NCBI RefSeq assembly: GCF_004344915.1
Contig: NZ_SKFG01000027.1
Coordinates: 21,217-85,216 of the forward strand
DNA: 64,000 nt
Source of the DNA: Paenibacillus albiflavus
GTDB taxonomy: Bacteria; Bacillota; Bacilli; Paenibacillales; NBRC-103111
Direction: 5' to 3'
Shown here: in pieces, positions 1-9,201 of the stretch
How the letters are laid out: every line of letters begins with the position of its first letter
Numbering within the stretch: position 1 is the first letter of the stretch
The notes under the pieces: model-generated
Told to the model about the DNA's origin: nothing
Seen by the model: the letters and a program-made list of their open reading frames with translations, nothing else
Database searches by the model: none
Translations under genes and position numbers: made by a program

Positions 1-1
1 G

Positions 2-1501
2 CTGGAAAGACAGCTACGTAACAATCTCTATCAACATTTTACGAGAATGTCTCCTCAATTCTTCCATAAGCGCAGAATTGGCGATTTAATGGCGCATAGT
101 ACGAATGACGTGCAAGCTGTTGAAATGACGGCAGCTGATGGCGTACTGACATTGGTCGACTCTTTAACAACGGGTGCTCTCGTTACCATTACGATGTTAT
201 ATATTAATTGGAAGCTCACGTTAATCGTCCTGATTCCAATGCCGTTCATGGCGCTTGCAACTTGGATTTATGGAGAAATGCTGCATAAGCGATTCCATAA
301 AGCACAAGCGGCTTTCTCTGACTTGAATGATAAAGTGCAAGAGAATGTGTCAGGTGTTCGCGTGATTAAAGCATTTGGTCAAGAAAAAGCAGAAATTCGT
401 TCATTCCAAAATTTATCGTCCGATGTGGTACATAAGAATATTGCAGTTGCAAAAATCGATGCTTTATTCGATCCAACGATCTCGCTGATTATCGGGTTCT
501 CTTTTATCCTGGCAGTTGGCTTTGGCGCGATGTATGTTACCCAAGATAATGGATTTACATTAGGAGAGTTAACGACTTTTACGATTTATTTAGGACATTT
601 GATTTGGCCGATGCTTGCATTCGGCATGCTGTTCAACATTATGGAACGCGGAAGAGCTTCCTATGATCGAATTAAGCTTATGCTTGGCGTTAAGCCTGAG
701 ATTACAGATCGCGAAGATACAGTCGATGTCATCCCTCAAGGTAATGTGAATTATCAAGTCGAGAGCTTCTTATATCCAGAGCAGGAGAATGCTGCCCTTC
801 GTAATGTTCAGTTCGAACTTAAGCAAGGACAGACGTTAGGGGTTGTTGGGAAAACAGGCAGCGGCAAAACAACGCTTCTCAGGCTGCTAATGCGTGAATT
901 CAACCTTACGAAAGGTGATATTCAAATCGGTAATCAATCCATCTACGATGTGACTTTACATGCATTAAGAGGGGCTATTGGGTACGTGCCGCAAGATCAT
1001 TTCCTATTCTCCGCGACGATTGCTGAGAACATTGCTTTTGGTAAACCTGATGCATCGATGGAAGAGATTCACGCTGCTGCCAAGGCGGCATGTATACATG
1101 ATGATATCATACAATTTACAGATGGTTATGGGACGGTTGTCGGCGAACGTGGGGTTACATTGTCAGGTGGCCAGAAACAGCGGATATCGATTGCGAGAGC
1201 TTTGCTGATGAATCCGCATATTCTGATGCTCGACGATGCGCTATCCGCTGTTGATGCCAAGACAGAAGAATCGATTCTGAATGAACTGCGAATCAATCGC
1301 CAGCAGCAAACGACGCTTATTTCAGCACATCGTTTAAGTGCGATCGAACATGCAGATTTAATCTTGGTATTGGAAGACGGGCAGATTGCCGAAAGAGGTA
1401 CACATGAAGAACTGATGTTAACTGATGGCTGGTATGCCGAGATGTATAACAAGCAGCAGCTTGAATCAGATGTAGATGAAGGAGGTCAATTAGCGCGATG
1501 A
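2..1501 (+). CDS. bmrC: ABC multidrug exporter half-transporter, BmrC/YheI-like (5' end outside window)
   Basis: Membrane half of a type IV ABC exporter fused to its ATPase domain. The frame is open from base 2, and the first ATG (47) lies in conserved transmembrane-domain sequence, so the gene starts upstream of the window. Membrane segments lie near nt 140-260 and 480-650. ATPase motifs follow: Walker A GKTGSGKTT (about nt 850), Q-loop GYVPQD (about 980), signature LSGGQ (about 1165), Walker B LMLDD (about 1225) and H-loop SAHR (about 1323). The residue after Walker B is Asp, not the catalytic Glu. That is the known signature of the degenerate-site subunit in heterodimeric exporters such as BmrC of BmrCD. 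The stop overlaps the next start as ATGA, implying translational coupling. Substrate cannot be read from sequence; drug export is inferred from the family. Confidence 0.85.
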   Translation: MERQLRNNLYQHFTRMSPQFFHKRRIGDLMAHSTNDVQAVEMTAADGVLTLVDSLTTGALVTITMLYINWKLTLIVLIPMPFMALATWIYGEMLHKRFHKAQAAFSDLNDKVQENVSGVRVIKAFGQEKAEIRSFQNLSSDVVHKNIAVAKIDALFDPTISLIIGFSFILAVGFGAMYVTQDNGFTLGELTTFTIYLGHLIWPMLAFGMLFNIMERGRASYDRIKLMLGVKPEITDREDTVDVIPQGNVNYQVESFLYPEQENAALRNVQFELKQGQTLGVVGKTGSGKTTLLRLLMREFNLTKGDIQIGNQSIYDVTLHALRGAIGYVPQDHFLFSATIAENIAFGKPDASMEEIHAAAKAACIHDDIIQFTDGYGTVVGERGVTLSGGQKQRISIARALLMNPHILMLDDALSAVDAKTEESILNELRINRQQQTTLISAHRLSAIEHADLILVLEDGQIAERGTHEELMLTDGWYAEMYNKQQLESDVDEGGQLAR

Positions 1502-3291
1502 GTGAGATCAGTCCGAAAGAGAAATTGTCGACGAAGCATACCGTCCGCAGACTAGCTGCTTATATGAAGCCGCACCGCGTCGCGCTAATTACCGCTTTTA
1601 TCGTATTAGCATTAGGAACAGCTTCAAGTGTCGCTGGACCGAAGCTGATCCAAATTTTTATCGATGACTATTTAACGCCACGCAATTTTGATTGGCAAGC
1701 GATCGGTGTATTAGCGGGTATATATTTAGGTCTACATCTGTTATCCGTCGTATTCACTTATTATCAGTTAGTTAGCTTTAATAAAATTGCCTATTGGATT
1801 ATTCAACAGATTCGGGTGGATGTCTTTAGCAAAATTCAGCATTTGGGCTTGAAGTTTTTTGATAGAACGCCGGGTGGTAGCTTGGTTTCTCGTATTACGA
1901 ATGATACAGAATCGATTAAGATGCTGTATGTCAGTGTATTGTCAACCTATGTGCAAGGGATTGTTATGCTGGTTGGGATTTTGGCCGGGATGTTCTTTTT
2001 GGATGTGAAGCTTGCGCTGTATTGCTTGCTGCTGCTGCCTGTAATCATGATGCTTATGCAGGTGTATCGTAAGCTTAGTTCCAAGGTATTCCATATCTCT
2101 CGAGAGAAAGTAAGCCAGTTGAATGCCAAGCTGAATGAATCGCTTCAGGGAATGAACATTATTCAAGCGATGCGTCAGGAAAAAAGATTCCGTGAATCAT
2201 TCGACCAGACGACCAAAGAGCATTATAAAGCCAACTTAAGGCAGATTAAGCTGAATGGATTGCTCGTTAGACCTGCTGTTGATTTCATCTATTTACTAGC
2301 GATTATGCTAGTTCTTGGTTTCTTCGGATTCAAATCATTTGTTGGTCCTGTGGAAATTGGTGTTTTGTACGCCTTCATCAATTATTTGGAGCGATTCTTC
2401 GAACCAATCAATATGATGATGTTCAGATTAACAGAGTTTCAACAGGCGATTGTATCGGCTGAGCGTGTGTTTGGTTTAATGGATGAAGAAGAAGCTGCTC
2501 CAACACAGGAAGGCGAAAATAATCCTCAGATCGTTCAAGGTAAAATTGAATTTAAGGATGTTAGCTTTTCTTATGATGGTCAGACGGATGTATTGCATAA
2601 CATCTCGTTCGTTGCGAATCCAGGTGAGACGATTGCATTAGTCGGCCATACGGGCAGTGGGAAGAGCTCTATCATTAACCTGCAGATGCGTTTCTATTCC
2701 ATTAATCGAGGCGAAATTCTGATCGATGAACAACCAATTCAAGCTTACTCCGATCAGGAATTGCGTGATAAAGTAGGGCTCGTTCTGCAGGACTCGTTCT
2801 TATTCGCCGGAGATGTAAAGCAGAATATCAGATTGCATGAAGATGAGATTACACAAGAGGAGATCGAGCGTGCTGCGGAGTTTGTTCAAGCGGATTCGTT
2901 TATTCGAAAGCTTCCGGGGCAGTATGATGAACCAGTTGGTGAGAGAGGGGCAACATTCTCTAGCGGTCAACGTCAGCTTCTATCCTTCGCACGAACGATG
3001 GCACGTAATCCTAAAATTCTCGTGCTCGATGAGGCGACGGCCAGCATTGATACCGAGACAGAGGAAGCCATTCAAGCAGCGCTTGCCAAAATGCGCAAAG
3101 GACGGACGACGATTGCCATCGCCCACCGCTTATCGACGATTCAAGATGCAGACCAAATTCTCGTGCTGCACAAAGGTGAAATTGTTGAACGAGGCAATCA
3201 TCAATCCTTATTATCACAAAGAGGACTATACTATCGCATGTACTTGCTTCAACAAGGAGCAGAGAAACAATCCAGCTCACCAACAGCTTAA
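1498..3291 (+). CDS. bmrD: ABC multidrug exporter half-transporter, BmrD/YheH-like
   Basis: Partner subunit of the preceding ABC half-transporter, 597 residues. Membrane domain spans about residues 25-310. ATPase motifs: Walker A GHTGSGKSS (about 383), Q-loop VLQDSF (about 428), signature FSSGQRQ (about 488), Walker B LVLDEA with the catalytic Glu (about 510), and H-loop IAHR (about 541). A canonical Glu here with Asp in the partner matches one consensus and one degenerate nucleotide site, as in BmrCD, LmrCD and TM287/288. B. subtilis YheH is longer (about 673 residues), so the exact orthologue is uncertain. The ATG overlaps the upstream stop. The TAA stop overlaps the stop of the convergent acyl-CoA synthetase gene inside a palindrome. 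Confidence 0.85.
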   Translation: MSEISPKEKLSTKHTVRRLAAYMKPHRVALITAFIVLALGTASSVAGPKLIQIFIDDYLTPRNFDWQAIGVLAGIYLGLHLLSVVFTYYQLVSFNKIAYWIIQQIRVDVFSKIQHLGLKFFDRTPGGSLVSRITNDTESIKMLYVSVLSTYVQGIVMLVGILAGMFFLDVKLALYCLLLLPVIMMLMQVYRKLSSKVFHISREKVSQLNAKLNESLQGMNIIQAMRQEKRFRESFDQTTKEHYKANLRQIKLNGLLVRPAVDFIYLLAIMLVLGFFGFKSFVGPVEIGVLYAFINYLERFFEPINMMMFRLTEFQQAIVSAERVFGLMDEEEAAPTQEGENNPQIVQGKIEFKDVSFSYDGQTDVLHNISFVANPGETIALVGHTGSGKSSIINLQMRFYSINRGEILIDEQPIQAYSDQELRDKVGLVLQDSFLFAGDVKQNIRLHEDEITQEEIERAAEFVQADSFIRKLPGQYDEPVGERGATFSSGQRQLLSFARTMARNPKILVLDEATASIDTETEEAIQAALAKMRKGRTTIAIAHRLSTIQDADQILVLHKGEIVERGNHQSLLSQRGLYYRMYLLQQGAEKQSSSPTA

Positions 3292-3304
3292 ACTGTTGGT
3301 GAGC
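3275..3304. terminator. Shared convergent hairpin containing both stop codons
   Basis: A perfect 12-bp inverted repeat (3275-3286 with 3293-3304, loop CTTAAA) sits on the junction of the convergent bmrD-like and acyl-CoA synthetase genes. Both stop codons lie in TTAA at 3288-3291. It should fold in either transcript. There is no strong U-tract on the plus side and only a weak one on the minus side, so termination efficiency is uncertain. Confidence 0.6.
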
Positions 3305-5213
3305 CAAGTAGACGAATCGTATCCAGTATTTCTGGATTCTCAAGAGTCGATATATCACCAGGATCAAGCCCGAGGTATGCTGCGCGAATTGCCCTTCGAA
3401 CCACTTTGCCATTACGTGTTTTGGGGAGCTGTTCTGCTGCATGTATAACCTTGGGCTTCATTCCTTTTCCAAGCTTCTCCTCAACATAATGGAGCAATTC
3501 ATTCATGAGTTCTATCGTTAACTTGGATTCCTGGTATGCTTGACTGATGACGACTAGGCATACAGCTACTTCACCCTTAACATCGTCGGGAATGCCAATT
3601 GTAGCAGCCTCAAGAACGGCGGCATGCTCGACTAGGGCGGATTCCATTTCGGCAGGTCCAAGTCTTTTGCCAGCAATGTTCAGCGTGTCATCAGAGCGCC
3701 CCCTGATATACCAATACCCCTCATCATCCTTCTCGACCCAATCTCCATGCACCCATGTGTTCGGATATTTGGAGAAATAAGTCTGCGTATATCGCTCCGC
3801 ATCATTCCAGAAGCCGGCAGCCATTCCAACCCAAGGCTGCTTAAGCACAAGCTCTCCAATTCCTGTAGAAATCGATTGACCCTGGATATCATAAATGTCC
3901 GCATCCATACCAGGCAATGGCCCATTGAATCCGGATGGCGCAATATCTTTAAGCAGTTGATTGGATAGAATACCGCCTGAAATTTCAGTACCTCCGGAAT
4001 AATTGACAATCGGGATACGCCCCTGCCCAACTTGCTCGTATAACCATTTCCAAGGATCGTCATTCCAAGGCTCGCCAGAAGAACCGATCACACGTAGGGA
4101 GGATAGATTATGCTGCTGATGCCACTCATCACCTTGCTTCATTAGCACACGTATCAGTGTGGGCGAGACTCCAAGATGCGTGATTTGATGAGTTTCAGCC
4201 AGCTTCCATAACCGATTAGGTTCAGGATAGTCTGGTGAACCGTCATATAACACCATTGTAGCGCCGTTAAGTAAAGCGCCATATAGCATAAAGGGACCCA
4301 TCATCCATCCCATATCCGTTAGCCAGCAGAGTCGATCTCCCTGCCGTACATCCATCCCATAACCCGCATCAAAGCCTGCTTTAATCGGGAAACCGCAGTG
4401 AGTATGCACGATTCCCTTAGGTTCGCCTGTTGTACCCGATGTGTATAGAAGCATAAGTGGCTCAGTGCTTGTCATGGGTTCCACTTGTGATGGCACTAAT
4501 TGGGATGATTGTTGAATGAGCGTAGACCACGCAAGGTCACGATGATCATCCCACGGAATGTCGATACCGAGTTGGCGAACAACGACCATGACCTCGACTG
4601 ATGAGCATTGATTTGCGGCTTCGTCAGCGATGGGCTTCATCTTGATGATCTTGCCTTTGCGATAATAACCATCTGCCGTAAATAGCAGCTTGGCTCCTGA
4701 TGCATGTAGCCGTTTGGCGATGGTTGAAGGGGCGAATCCTGAATAAATTGGGATCGCTATAGCACCAAGCTTGGCTAATGCTAACATGGCGATGACGGTT
4801 TCAGGGATCATAGGCATGTAGATGGCGGCACGATCACCTTTGCCGATACCTATTTGACGCAAACTATTTGCCAGTCGATCGACTTCTAGCGCTAGCTGTT
4901 CATATGTTAAGGATCGTCCTTTTTGCAGCTCATTCTCTGCAATAATAGCGTACTGGTTCTTCGTTGCTTCGTCCTGTAGCCACCTGTATACAGCAGCTTG
5001 TGTAATATTCAGCTCGCCGTTAACAAACCAATGAGGCCACGCAAAGCCTCGAGATGAATCTAGCACCTGATGATAAGGCTTAAGCCATGGAATCTGCATA
5101 TCTTGCACGACCTGATCCCAGAACCAGCGAATATCTCCAATAGATTCAGCATAGAAGGCATCGTAATCCTCAAACCCCAGCTTTCGCATGAACTGAACTA
5201 ATTTCAGCTCCAA
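3288..5213 (-). CDS. AMP-forming acyl-CoA synthetase, candidate acetoacetyl-CoA synthetase
   Basis: ANL-superfamily acid:CoA ligase of 641 residues, about the length of acetyl- and acetoacetyl-CoA synthetases. Visible motifs: A3 loop YTSGTTGEPKG (residues 257-267), the adenylate-binding GDW segment and hinge-type RSDDTLNIAGKR (about 500), and the C-terminal catalytic lysine in PKTRNGK (about 600). It starts with TTG, preceded by GAGGTG eight bases upstream. It is the last gene of the homogentisate operon, 12 bp after hmgA. Tyrosine breakdown ends in fumarate plus acetoacetate, so activation of acetoacetate is the likely job. Substrate specificity is inferred from context only; acetate or another short acid is possible. 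Confidence 0.8.
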   Translation of the reverse strand: MELKLVQFMRKLGFEDYDAFYAESIGDIRWFWDQVVQDMQIPWLKPYHQVLDSSRGFAWPHWFVNGELNITQAAVYRWLQDEATKNQYAIIAENELQKGRSLTYEQLALEVDRLANSLRQIGIGKGDRAAIYMPMIPETVIAMLALAKLGAIAIPIYSGFAPSTIAKRLHASGAKLLFTADGYYRKGKIIKMKPIADEAANQCSSVEVMVVVRQLGIDIPWDDHRDLAWSTLIQQSSQLVPSQVEPMTSTEPLMLLYTSGTTGEPKGIVHTHCGFPIKAGFDAGYGMDVRQGDRLCWLTDMGWMMGPFMLYGALLNGATMVLYDGSPDYPEPNRLWKLAETHQITHLGVSPTLIRVLMKQGDEWHQQHNLSSLRVIGSSGEPWNDDPWKWLYEQVGQGRIPIVNYSGGTEISGGILSNQLLKDIAPSGFNGPLPGMDADIYDIQGQSISTGIGELVLKQPWVGMAAGFWNDAERYTQTYFSKYPNTWVHGDWVEKDDEGYWYIRGRSDDTLNIAGKRLGPAEMESALVEHAAVLEAATIGIPDDVKGEVAVCLVVISQAYQESKLTIELMNELLHYVEEKLGKGMKPKVIHAAEQLPKTRNGKVVRRAIRAAYLGLDPGDISTLENPEILDTIRLLGSPTV

Positions 5214-5225
5214 CTTGATTTCACC

Positions 5226-6383
5226 TCACAGCCAGCTATACATATAATCGGGTTCTTCTGTGTTGATTACTTGACGGACGACCTTGAGTGGCTTGAATGT
5301 ATCGATCATGACAGCTAGCTCTGCTGTCGCATGTTGACCGATGCTAGCTTCAATTTTGCCTTTGTGCGGACCATGTGGTATTCCTGTCGGATGCAAAGTA
5401 ATCGAGCCTTCTTCCACACCTCTGCGGCTCATAAAATTGCCATCAACATAATATAGAACTTCGTCGCTATCTACATTGCTGTGAAAATAAGGAGCAGGAA
5501 TCGCTTGCGGGTGGTAGTCGAATAATCGTGGAACAAAGGAACAAATAACAAAATTATGACCTTCGAACGTCTGATGAGTTGGAGGTGGCAAATGAACTCT
5601 GCCTGTAATCGGTTCAAAATCTCCAATATTGAAAATCCACGGGTATAAGAAACCGTCCCAACCCACAACATCCAGTGGATGATGATTCAGTACAATGGAA
5701 TGTAGATAACCACGGGATTTGGTGCGAACTTCAAATTCACCTTGGTCTGTATATGTTAATAATTGCTCAGGCAATCGAATATCGCGCTCACAGAATGGAC
5801 TGTTCTCTAACAATTGACCATGTTCATTGCGATAGCGCTTTGGTGTTGTAATCCAGCTATTCGTTTCGATGACGAGCATCTTTGTAGCATCGCCATCCGC
5901 ATCCGGAATAACTCGGTAGATCGTTCCGATTGGCAGAACGATATAGTCACCGCTTCGATAAGTGAGCGTACCAAACATCGTTTCAACCTGACCTGATCCA
6001 TGATGAACGAACAGCACTTCGTCACCGTCACTGTTTCGGTAGTAATAATCCATTGGTTTATCGGGATTCACAATACCGATTAGCAGATCGTCATTTCCGA
6101 GGAAATATTGACGGCCTGTTAATGCATCACCAGTTCCTGTATAACGCTTTGTTTTAAAATGTCGATGTTTGAGTGCGCCCATTTCTTCATACTCTGGCAT
6201 ATAGCTGCCAAGTAAAGTAGCGCGCACAACCTCGGTCGGTGGATAGTGATGATAAAGAATCGATTGAATACCAGAGAAGCCTTTGGTGCCCATGACTTGT
6301 TCACGATATAAGCTATCGTCTGGCTTGCGGAACGTTGTATGCCTCTTAGGAGGAATACTCCCCATACGATGATAAAATGGCAT
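5226..6383 (-). CDS. hmgA: Homogentisate 1,2-dioxygenase
   Basis: Cupin-fold, iron-dependent ring-cleaving dioxygenase that turns homogentisate into maleylacetoacetate in tyrosine and phenylalanine catabolism. The protein has 385 residues, shorter than the roughly 440-residue human and proteobacterial enzymes. The C-terminal half carries the expected Fe(II) ligand pattern: His in PYFHSN, Glu in SDEVLYY, and a further His in TGIPHGPH. Start is ATG with AAAGGAG nine bases upstream. It sits 15 bp after the fumarylacetoacetase gene and 12 bp before the synthetase, in the hpd operon. Pathway context supports the call strongly. Confidence 0.9.
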   Translation of the reverse strand: MPFYHRMGSIPPKRHTTFRKPDDSLYREQVMGTKGFSGIQSILYHHYPPTEVVRATLLGSYMPEYEEMGALKHRHFKTKRYTGTGDALTGRQYFLGNDDLLIGIVNPDKPMDYYYRNSDGDEVLFVHHGSGQVETMFGTLTYRSGDYIVLPIGTIYRVIPDADGDATKMLVIETNSWITTPKRYRNEHGQLLENSPFCERDIRLPEQLLTYTDQGEFEVRTKSRGYLHSIVLNHHPLDVVGWDGFLYPWIFNIGDFEPITGRVHLPPPTHQTFEGHNFVICSFVPRLFDYHPQAIPAPYFHSNVDSDEVLYYVDGNFMSRRGVEEGSITLHPTGIPHGPHKGKIEASIGQHATAELAVMIDTFKPLKVVRQVINTEEPDYMYSWL

Positions 6384-6398
6384 AGGTTCAGACTCCTT

Positions 6399-7349
6399 TC
6401 ATTTAATCGTATTTCGCAATACGCCTAATCCTGTTATTTCGAGTTCTACGATATCGCCAGATTCGAGCCATGGCTGAACATTAGTGCCTAGTTCAAGAAT
6501 ACAGCCCGTTCCTACGGTTCCAGATCCGATCACATCACCTGGATATAGCGTGGTATCTTGAGATGCACGTTCGATCATTTGGCCGAAGCTATAATGGATA
6601 TCTTGAAAATTACCTTGTGAGATCAGCTTGCCATTGACTCTTGCTTTCATGGCAAGGTTATAGCGATCCTTAGTGCGATAAGGTTCAAGTTCATCCTTGG
6701 TAACAAGATATGGCCCAAGTGAAGTGGCAAAATCTTTCCCTTTGGCAGGTCCCAAACCAACCTTCACTTCTTGACGCTGCAAGTCACGGGCGCTCCAATC
6801 ATTCATGACGCAATATCCAGCAATGTATTCCTCAGCCTTGTTCGCAGATATATTGCGTCCCTGTTTGCTGATGATGCAAGCAATTTCCAATTCAAAATCC
6901 AATTCGCTCGTAGCAGATGGACGCTCAAGGACTCTATCAGGCCCAATAATCGCTTGATGATTGGAATAATAAAATACGGGAATTTGATACCATTCCTCGA
7001 TCATCTGAAGTCCTCTGTGACTTCTGCAGGTACGTACATGCTGCTCGAAAGCATAGAAGTCTCTTAAGCTGGACGGTCTGGTTAGTGGAGCTAGCAGAAT
7101 TACATCAGAAAAAGCGTAGGTTTGCTGTTTTTGTCTCATCAGCTCCCAGTTATGCGAATAATCTTGATTAAGCAAGTAAGCTTCGTATTGTAAGGCGAGA
7201 GGGAAGTAACGATCAAATTCCTGCAGGAAATCAGCCATTAATGAAGGCAATTGGCCTTCACTAATGGCTTCCATATCAATCACTTGATCTCGAAGGAGGA
7301 AGCCTGCTCTGGCACGCTTCTGTGGAGCTTCGAATGTAACGAGTTTCAT
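6399..7349 (-). CDS. Fumarylacetoacetate hydrolase family protein (fumarylacetoacetase)
   Basis: FAH-fold hydrolase of 316 residues. Family landmarks are the acidic metal-site segment FELEIACII (about residue 150), NDWSARDLQ, the GPAKGKDF loop, and GDVIGSGTVGTGC near the C terminus. Between hpd and hmgA, the natural reaction is cleavage of fumarylacetoacetate to fumarate and acetoacetate. The ATG has GGAGG five to six bases upstream, and the gap to the flavin-reductase gene is 3 bp. A separate FAH-family gene lies at 15.5 kb; only this one is in the catabolic operon. The family is broad, so hydrolysis of maleylacetoacetate directly is an open alternative, given that no isomerase is seen. Confidence 0.85.
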   Translation of the reverse strand: MKLVTFEAPQKRARAGFLLRDQVIDMEAISEGQLPSLMADFLQEFDRYFPLALQYEAYLLNQDYSHNWELMRQKQQTYAFSDVILLAPLTRPSSLRDFYAFEQHVRTCRSHRGLQMIEEWYQIPVFYYSNHQAIIGPDRVLERPSATSELDFELEIACIISKQGRNISANKAEEYIAGYCVMNDWSARDLQRQEVKVGLGPAKGKDFATSLGPYLVTKDELEPYRTKDRYNLAMKARVNGKLISQGNFQDIHYSFGQMIERASQDTTLYPGDVIGSGTVGTGCILELGTNVQPWLESGDIVELEITGLGVLRNTIK

Positions 7350-7352
7350 CTG

Positions 7353-7985
7353 CTACCTCCTAAGTTCATCAGGGAATTTCTTGCGTTCAAGAGTGAATGT
7401 ATCCGCAGCAGCACGCGTAAAAACATTGCCTGCCATGCGTCCGATGGGAGCAAGCTTGCTCATATCGATCTTCCCATCCTTATACACTTCCTCGTTCATG
7501 TGAATGAGAACAACGCGACCGATGACAAGACTCCCGCTCCCAGGATGTGATCCATAATCAAGAATTTGCTCAAGGACACATTCCAGTTGAATTGCACATT
7601 CTGCAACACGTGGAGGCTTGACGATTGTACTTGAGACCTTGCTTAACCCCACAACCTCGAATTCATCCACTTCTGGGTTAAATTCAATCGCCGTATCATT
7701 CATCTGAGCCGTAATTGGCTCACTGACGATATTGATCACAAATTCCTGGTTATGCTGTATATTCGCAAGCGTATCCTTGATCGCTCCATCTGTACCCCGA
7801 CGCATCGGAGCGAAGCAGACCATCATCGGATCAGCGCAGATCGCTGTAAAGAAGCTGAATGGCGCAAGATTTGCGATCCCGTGCTCATCTATAGTGGAGA
7901 CGAAGGCAATTGGTCTTGGTACTATGGAACCGATCATTAATTTGTAGGCATCCTGCCACTGAAGCGAATGGGGCTCAACATGCAT
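7353..7985 (-). CDS. Flavin reductase-like FMN-binding family protein
   Basis: Split-barrel FMN-binding protein of the flavin reductase/DIM6-NTAB family, about 210 residues. Typical features are SIVPRPIAFVST near the N terminus, the LAPFSFF segment, and a C-terminal MSKLAPIGRM stretch. The ATG at 7985 is preferred over the GTG at 7994, which would lie too close to the AAAGGAA ribosome binding site. It is the second gene of the tyrosine operon, 33 bp after hpd and 3 bp before the FAH gene, so it is co-transcribed. Its role there is unknown. It occupies the slot where a maleylacetoacetate isomerase might be expected, but nothing in the sequence shows isomerase activity. Confidence 0.8.
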   Translation of the reverse strand: MHVEPHSLQWQDAYKLMIGSIVPRPIAFVSTIDEHGIANLAPFSFFTAICADPMMVCFAPMRRGTDGAIKDTLANIQHNQEFVINIVSEPITAQMNDTAIEFNPEVDEFEVVGLSKVSSTIVKPPRVAECAIQLECVLEQILDYGSHPGSGSLVIGRVVLIHMNEEVYKDGKIDMSKLAPIGRMAGNVFTRAAADTFTLERKKFPDELRR

Positions 7986-8018
7986 GCGAATCACGTTCCT
8001 TTAATAAGTTGAAATCGA

Positions 8019-9131
8019 TTATAAATTTCCTCTTCTAGCTTGTTCGCGTTCAATAGATTCAAATAGTGCTTTGAAGTTTCCGTCACCAAAGCCTCTTGCG
8101 CCTTTACGCTGAATGATTTCAAAGAATAGAGTCGGGCGGTCAACAAGTGGCTTCGTGAAAATCTGCAATAAATAGCCTTCATCGTCACGATCTACCAGAA
8201 TGCCCAGCTCACCTAGCTTAGCTAGATCTTCATCAATTTGCCCTACACGGTCAGGAAGCATTTCGTAATACGTATGCGGTGTAGACAAGAATTCAATGCC
8301 ATTACTCTTCAGTGCCGTAACGGTTGTAATAATATCATTCGTCAGAAGTGCGATATGCTGAACGCCAGGGCCGTTATAATAATCAAGATATTCTTGAATT
8401 TGGGATTTACGCTTACCAGTTGCAGGTTCATTGATCGGAAATTTGATTCTTCCCCCGTTATGCATAACTTTGGACATGAGAGCGGAATACTCGGTCGAGA
8501 TATCTTTATCATCAAAATGAATCATTTGCGTAAAGCCCATGACTTTCTCATAATAGGACACCCATTCTTCCATTCGTTCAACGTTACCGACAACATGATC
8601 GATCCCAATAAGGCCAGTTTTTTCAAAAATAATATCAGGTGTATACGCTTCAAATCCTGGAGCAAAAGCACCTTTATAATTGGAACGGTCAATTAGGGTG
8701 TGAACTGTGTCTCCGTATGTGCCGATGATTGCTTTGGTCACTGAGCCGTGTTCATCGGTATAAACAGTAGGTTCCATAATCGGGATAGCGCCTCGAGTTA
8801 CGGCATCTACATAAGCTGTAGCTACATCATCAATGCTGAGCGCAATGTCATGTACGCCATCTCCGTGCAGCCCGATGAATTTGGAAGCAAGATGGTCACT
8901 CAGCAAAGCGCCTGTAACGATAAAGCGCATCCGATTCTGTTCCAGCACATAAGATACATGATCCTTGACGCCAGTCTCTAGCCCGCTGTAGGCAACAGGC
9001 TGAAACCCAAAAGCACGACAAAAGAAATAGGCAGTTTGCTTCGCATTACCAACAAATAATTCCACATATTCGACTTCTTTGACCGGAAAAATTTCTGTGG
9101 ATTGGACAGTATGAACAGCTTGAACTTTCAC
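8019..9131 (-). CDS. hpd: 4-hydroxyphenylpyruvate dioxygenase
   Basis: Fe(II)-dependent dioxygenase converting 4-hydroxyphenylpyruvate to homogentisate, 370 residues with two vicinal-oxygen-chelate halves. Metal ligands are visible as His in GIDHVVGN (about 177), His in GVQHIALLT (about 256) and Glu in FFEIIQR (about 338). Start is GTG with AGGGGG seven bases upstream; a nearby ATG is out of frame. It is the first gene of the five-gene operon and has its own minus-strand promoter at 9172-9201. The 5' end is divergent from an MFS transporter gene. Confidence is high from motifs plus context. Confidence 0.93.
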   Translation of the reverse strand: MKVQAVHTVQSTEIFPVKEVEYVELFVGNAKQTAYFFCRAFGFQPVAYSGLETGVKDHVSYVLEQNRMRFIVTGALLSDHLASKFIGLHGDGVHDIALSIDDVATAYVDAVTRGAIPIMEPTVYTDEHGSVTKAIIGTYGDTVHTLIDRSNYKGAFAPGFEAYTPDIIFEKTGLIGIDHVVGNVERMEEWVSYYEKVMGFTQMIHFDDKDISTEYSALMSKVMHNGGRIKFPINEPATGKRKSQIQEYLDYYNGPGVQHIALLTNDIITTVTALKSNGIEFLSTPHTYYEMLPDRVGQIDEDLAKLGELGILVDRDDEGYLLQIFTKPLVDRPTLFFEIIQRKGARGFGDGNFKALFESIEREQARRGNL

Positions 9132-9171
9132 ATGAACGCCCCCTAATTTTCACAATATTGAAACTATTTAA

Positions 9172-9201
9172 AGTATAATTCATGAAATAAATAATTGACA
9201 A
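9172..9201 (-). promoter_or_regulatory. Sigma-A-type promoter of the tyrosine catabolic operon
   Basis: On the minus strand, TTGTCA (9201-9196) and TATACT (9177-9172) are separated by 18 bp, about 40 bp upstream of the hpd GTG. I see no clear operator palindrome. Confidence 0.6.

Noticed and set aside
2837..3448. Plus-strand open frame of 203 codons running across the bmrD-like stop
   Set aside because: Overlaps two well-supported convergent genes in another frame and has no domain signature.
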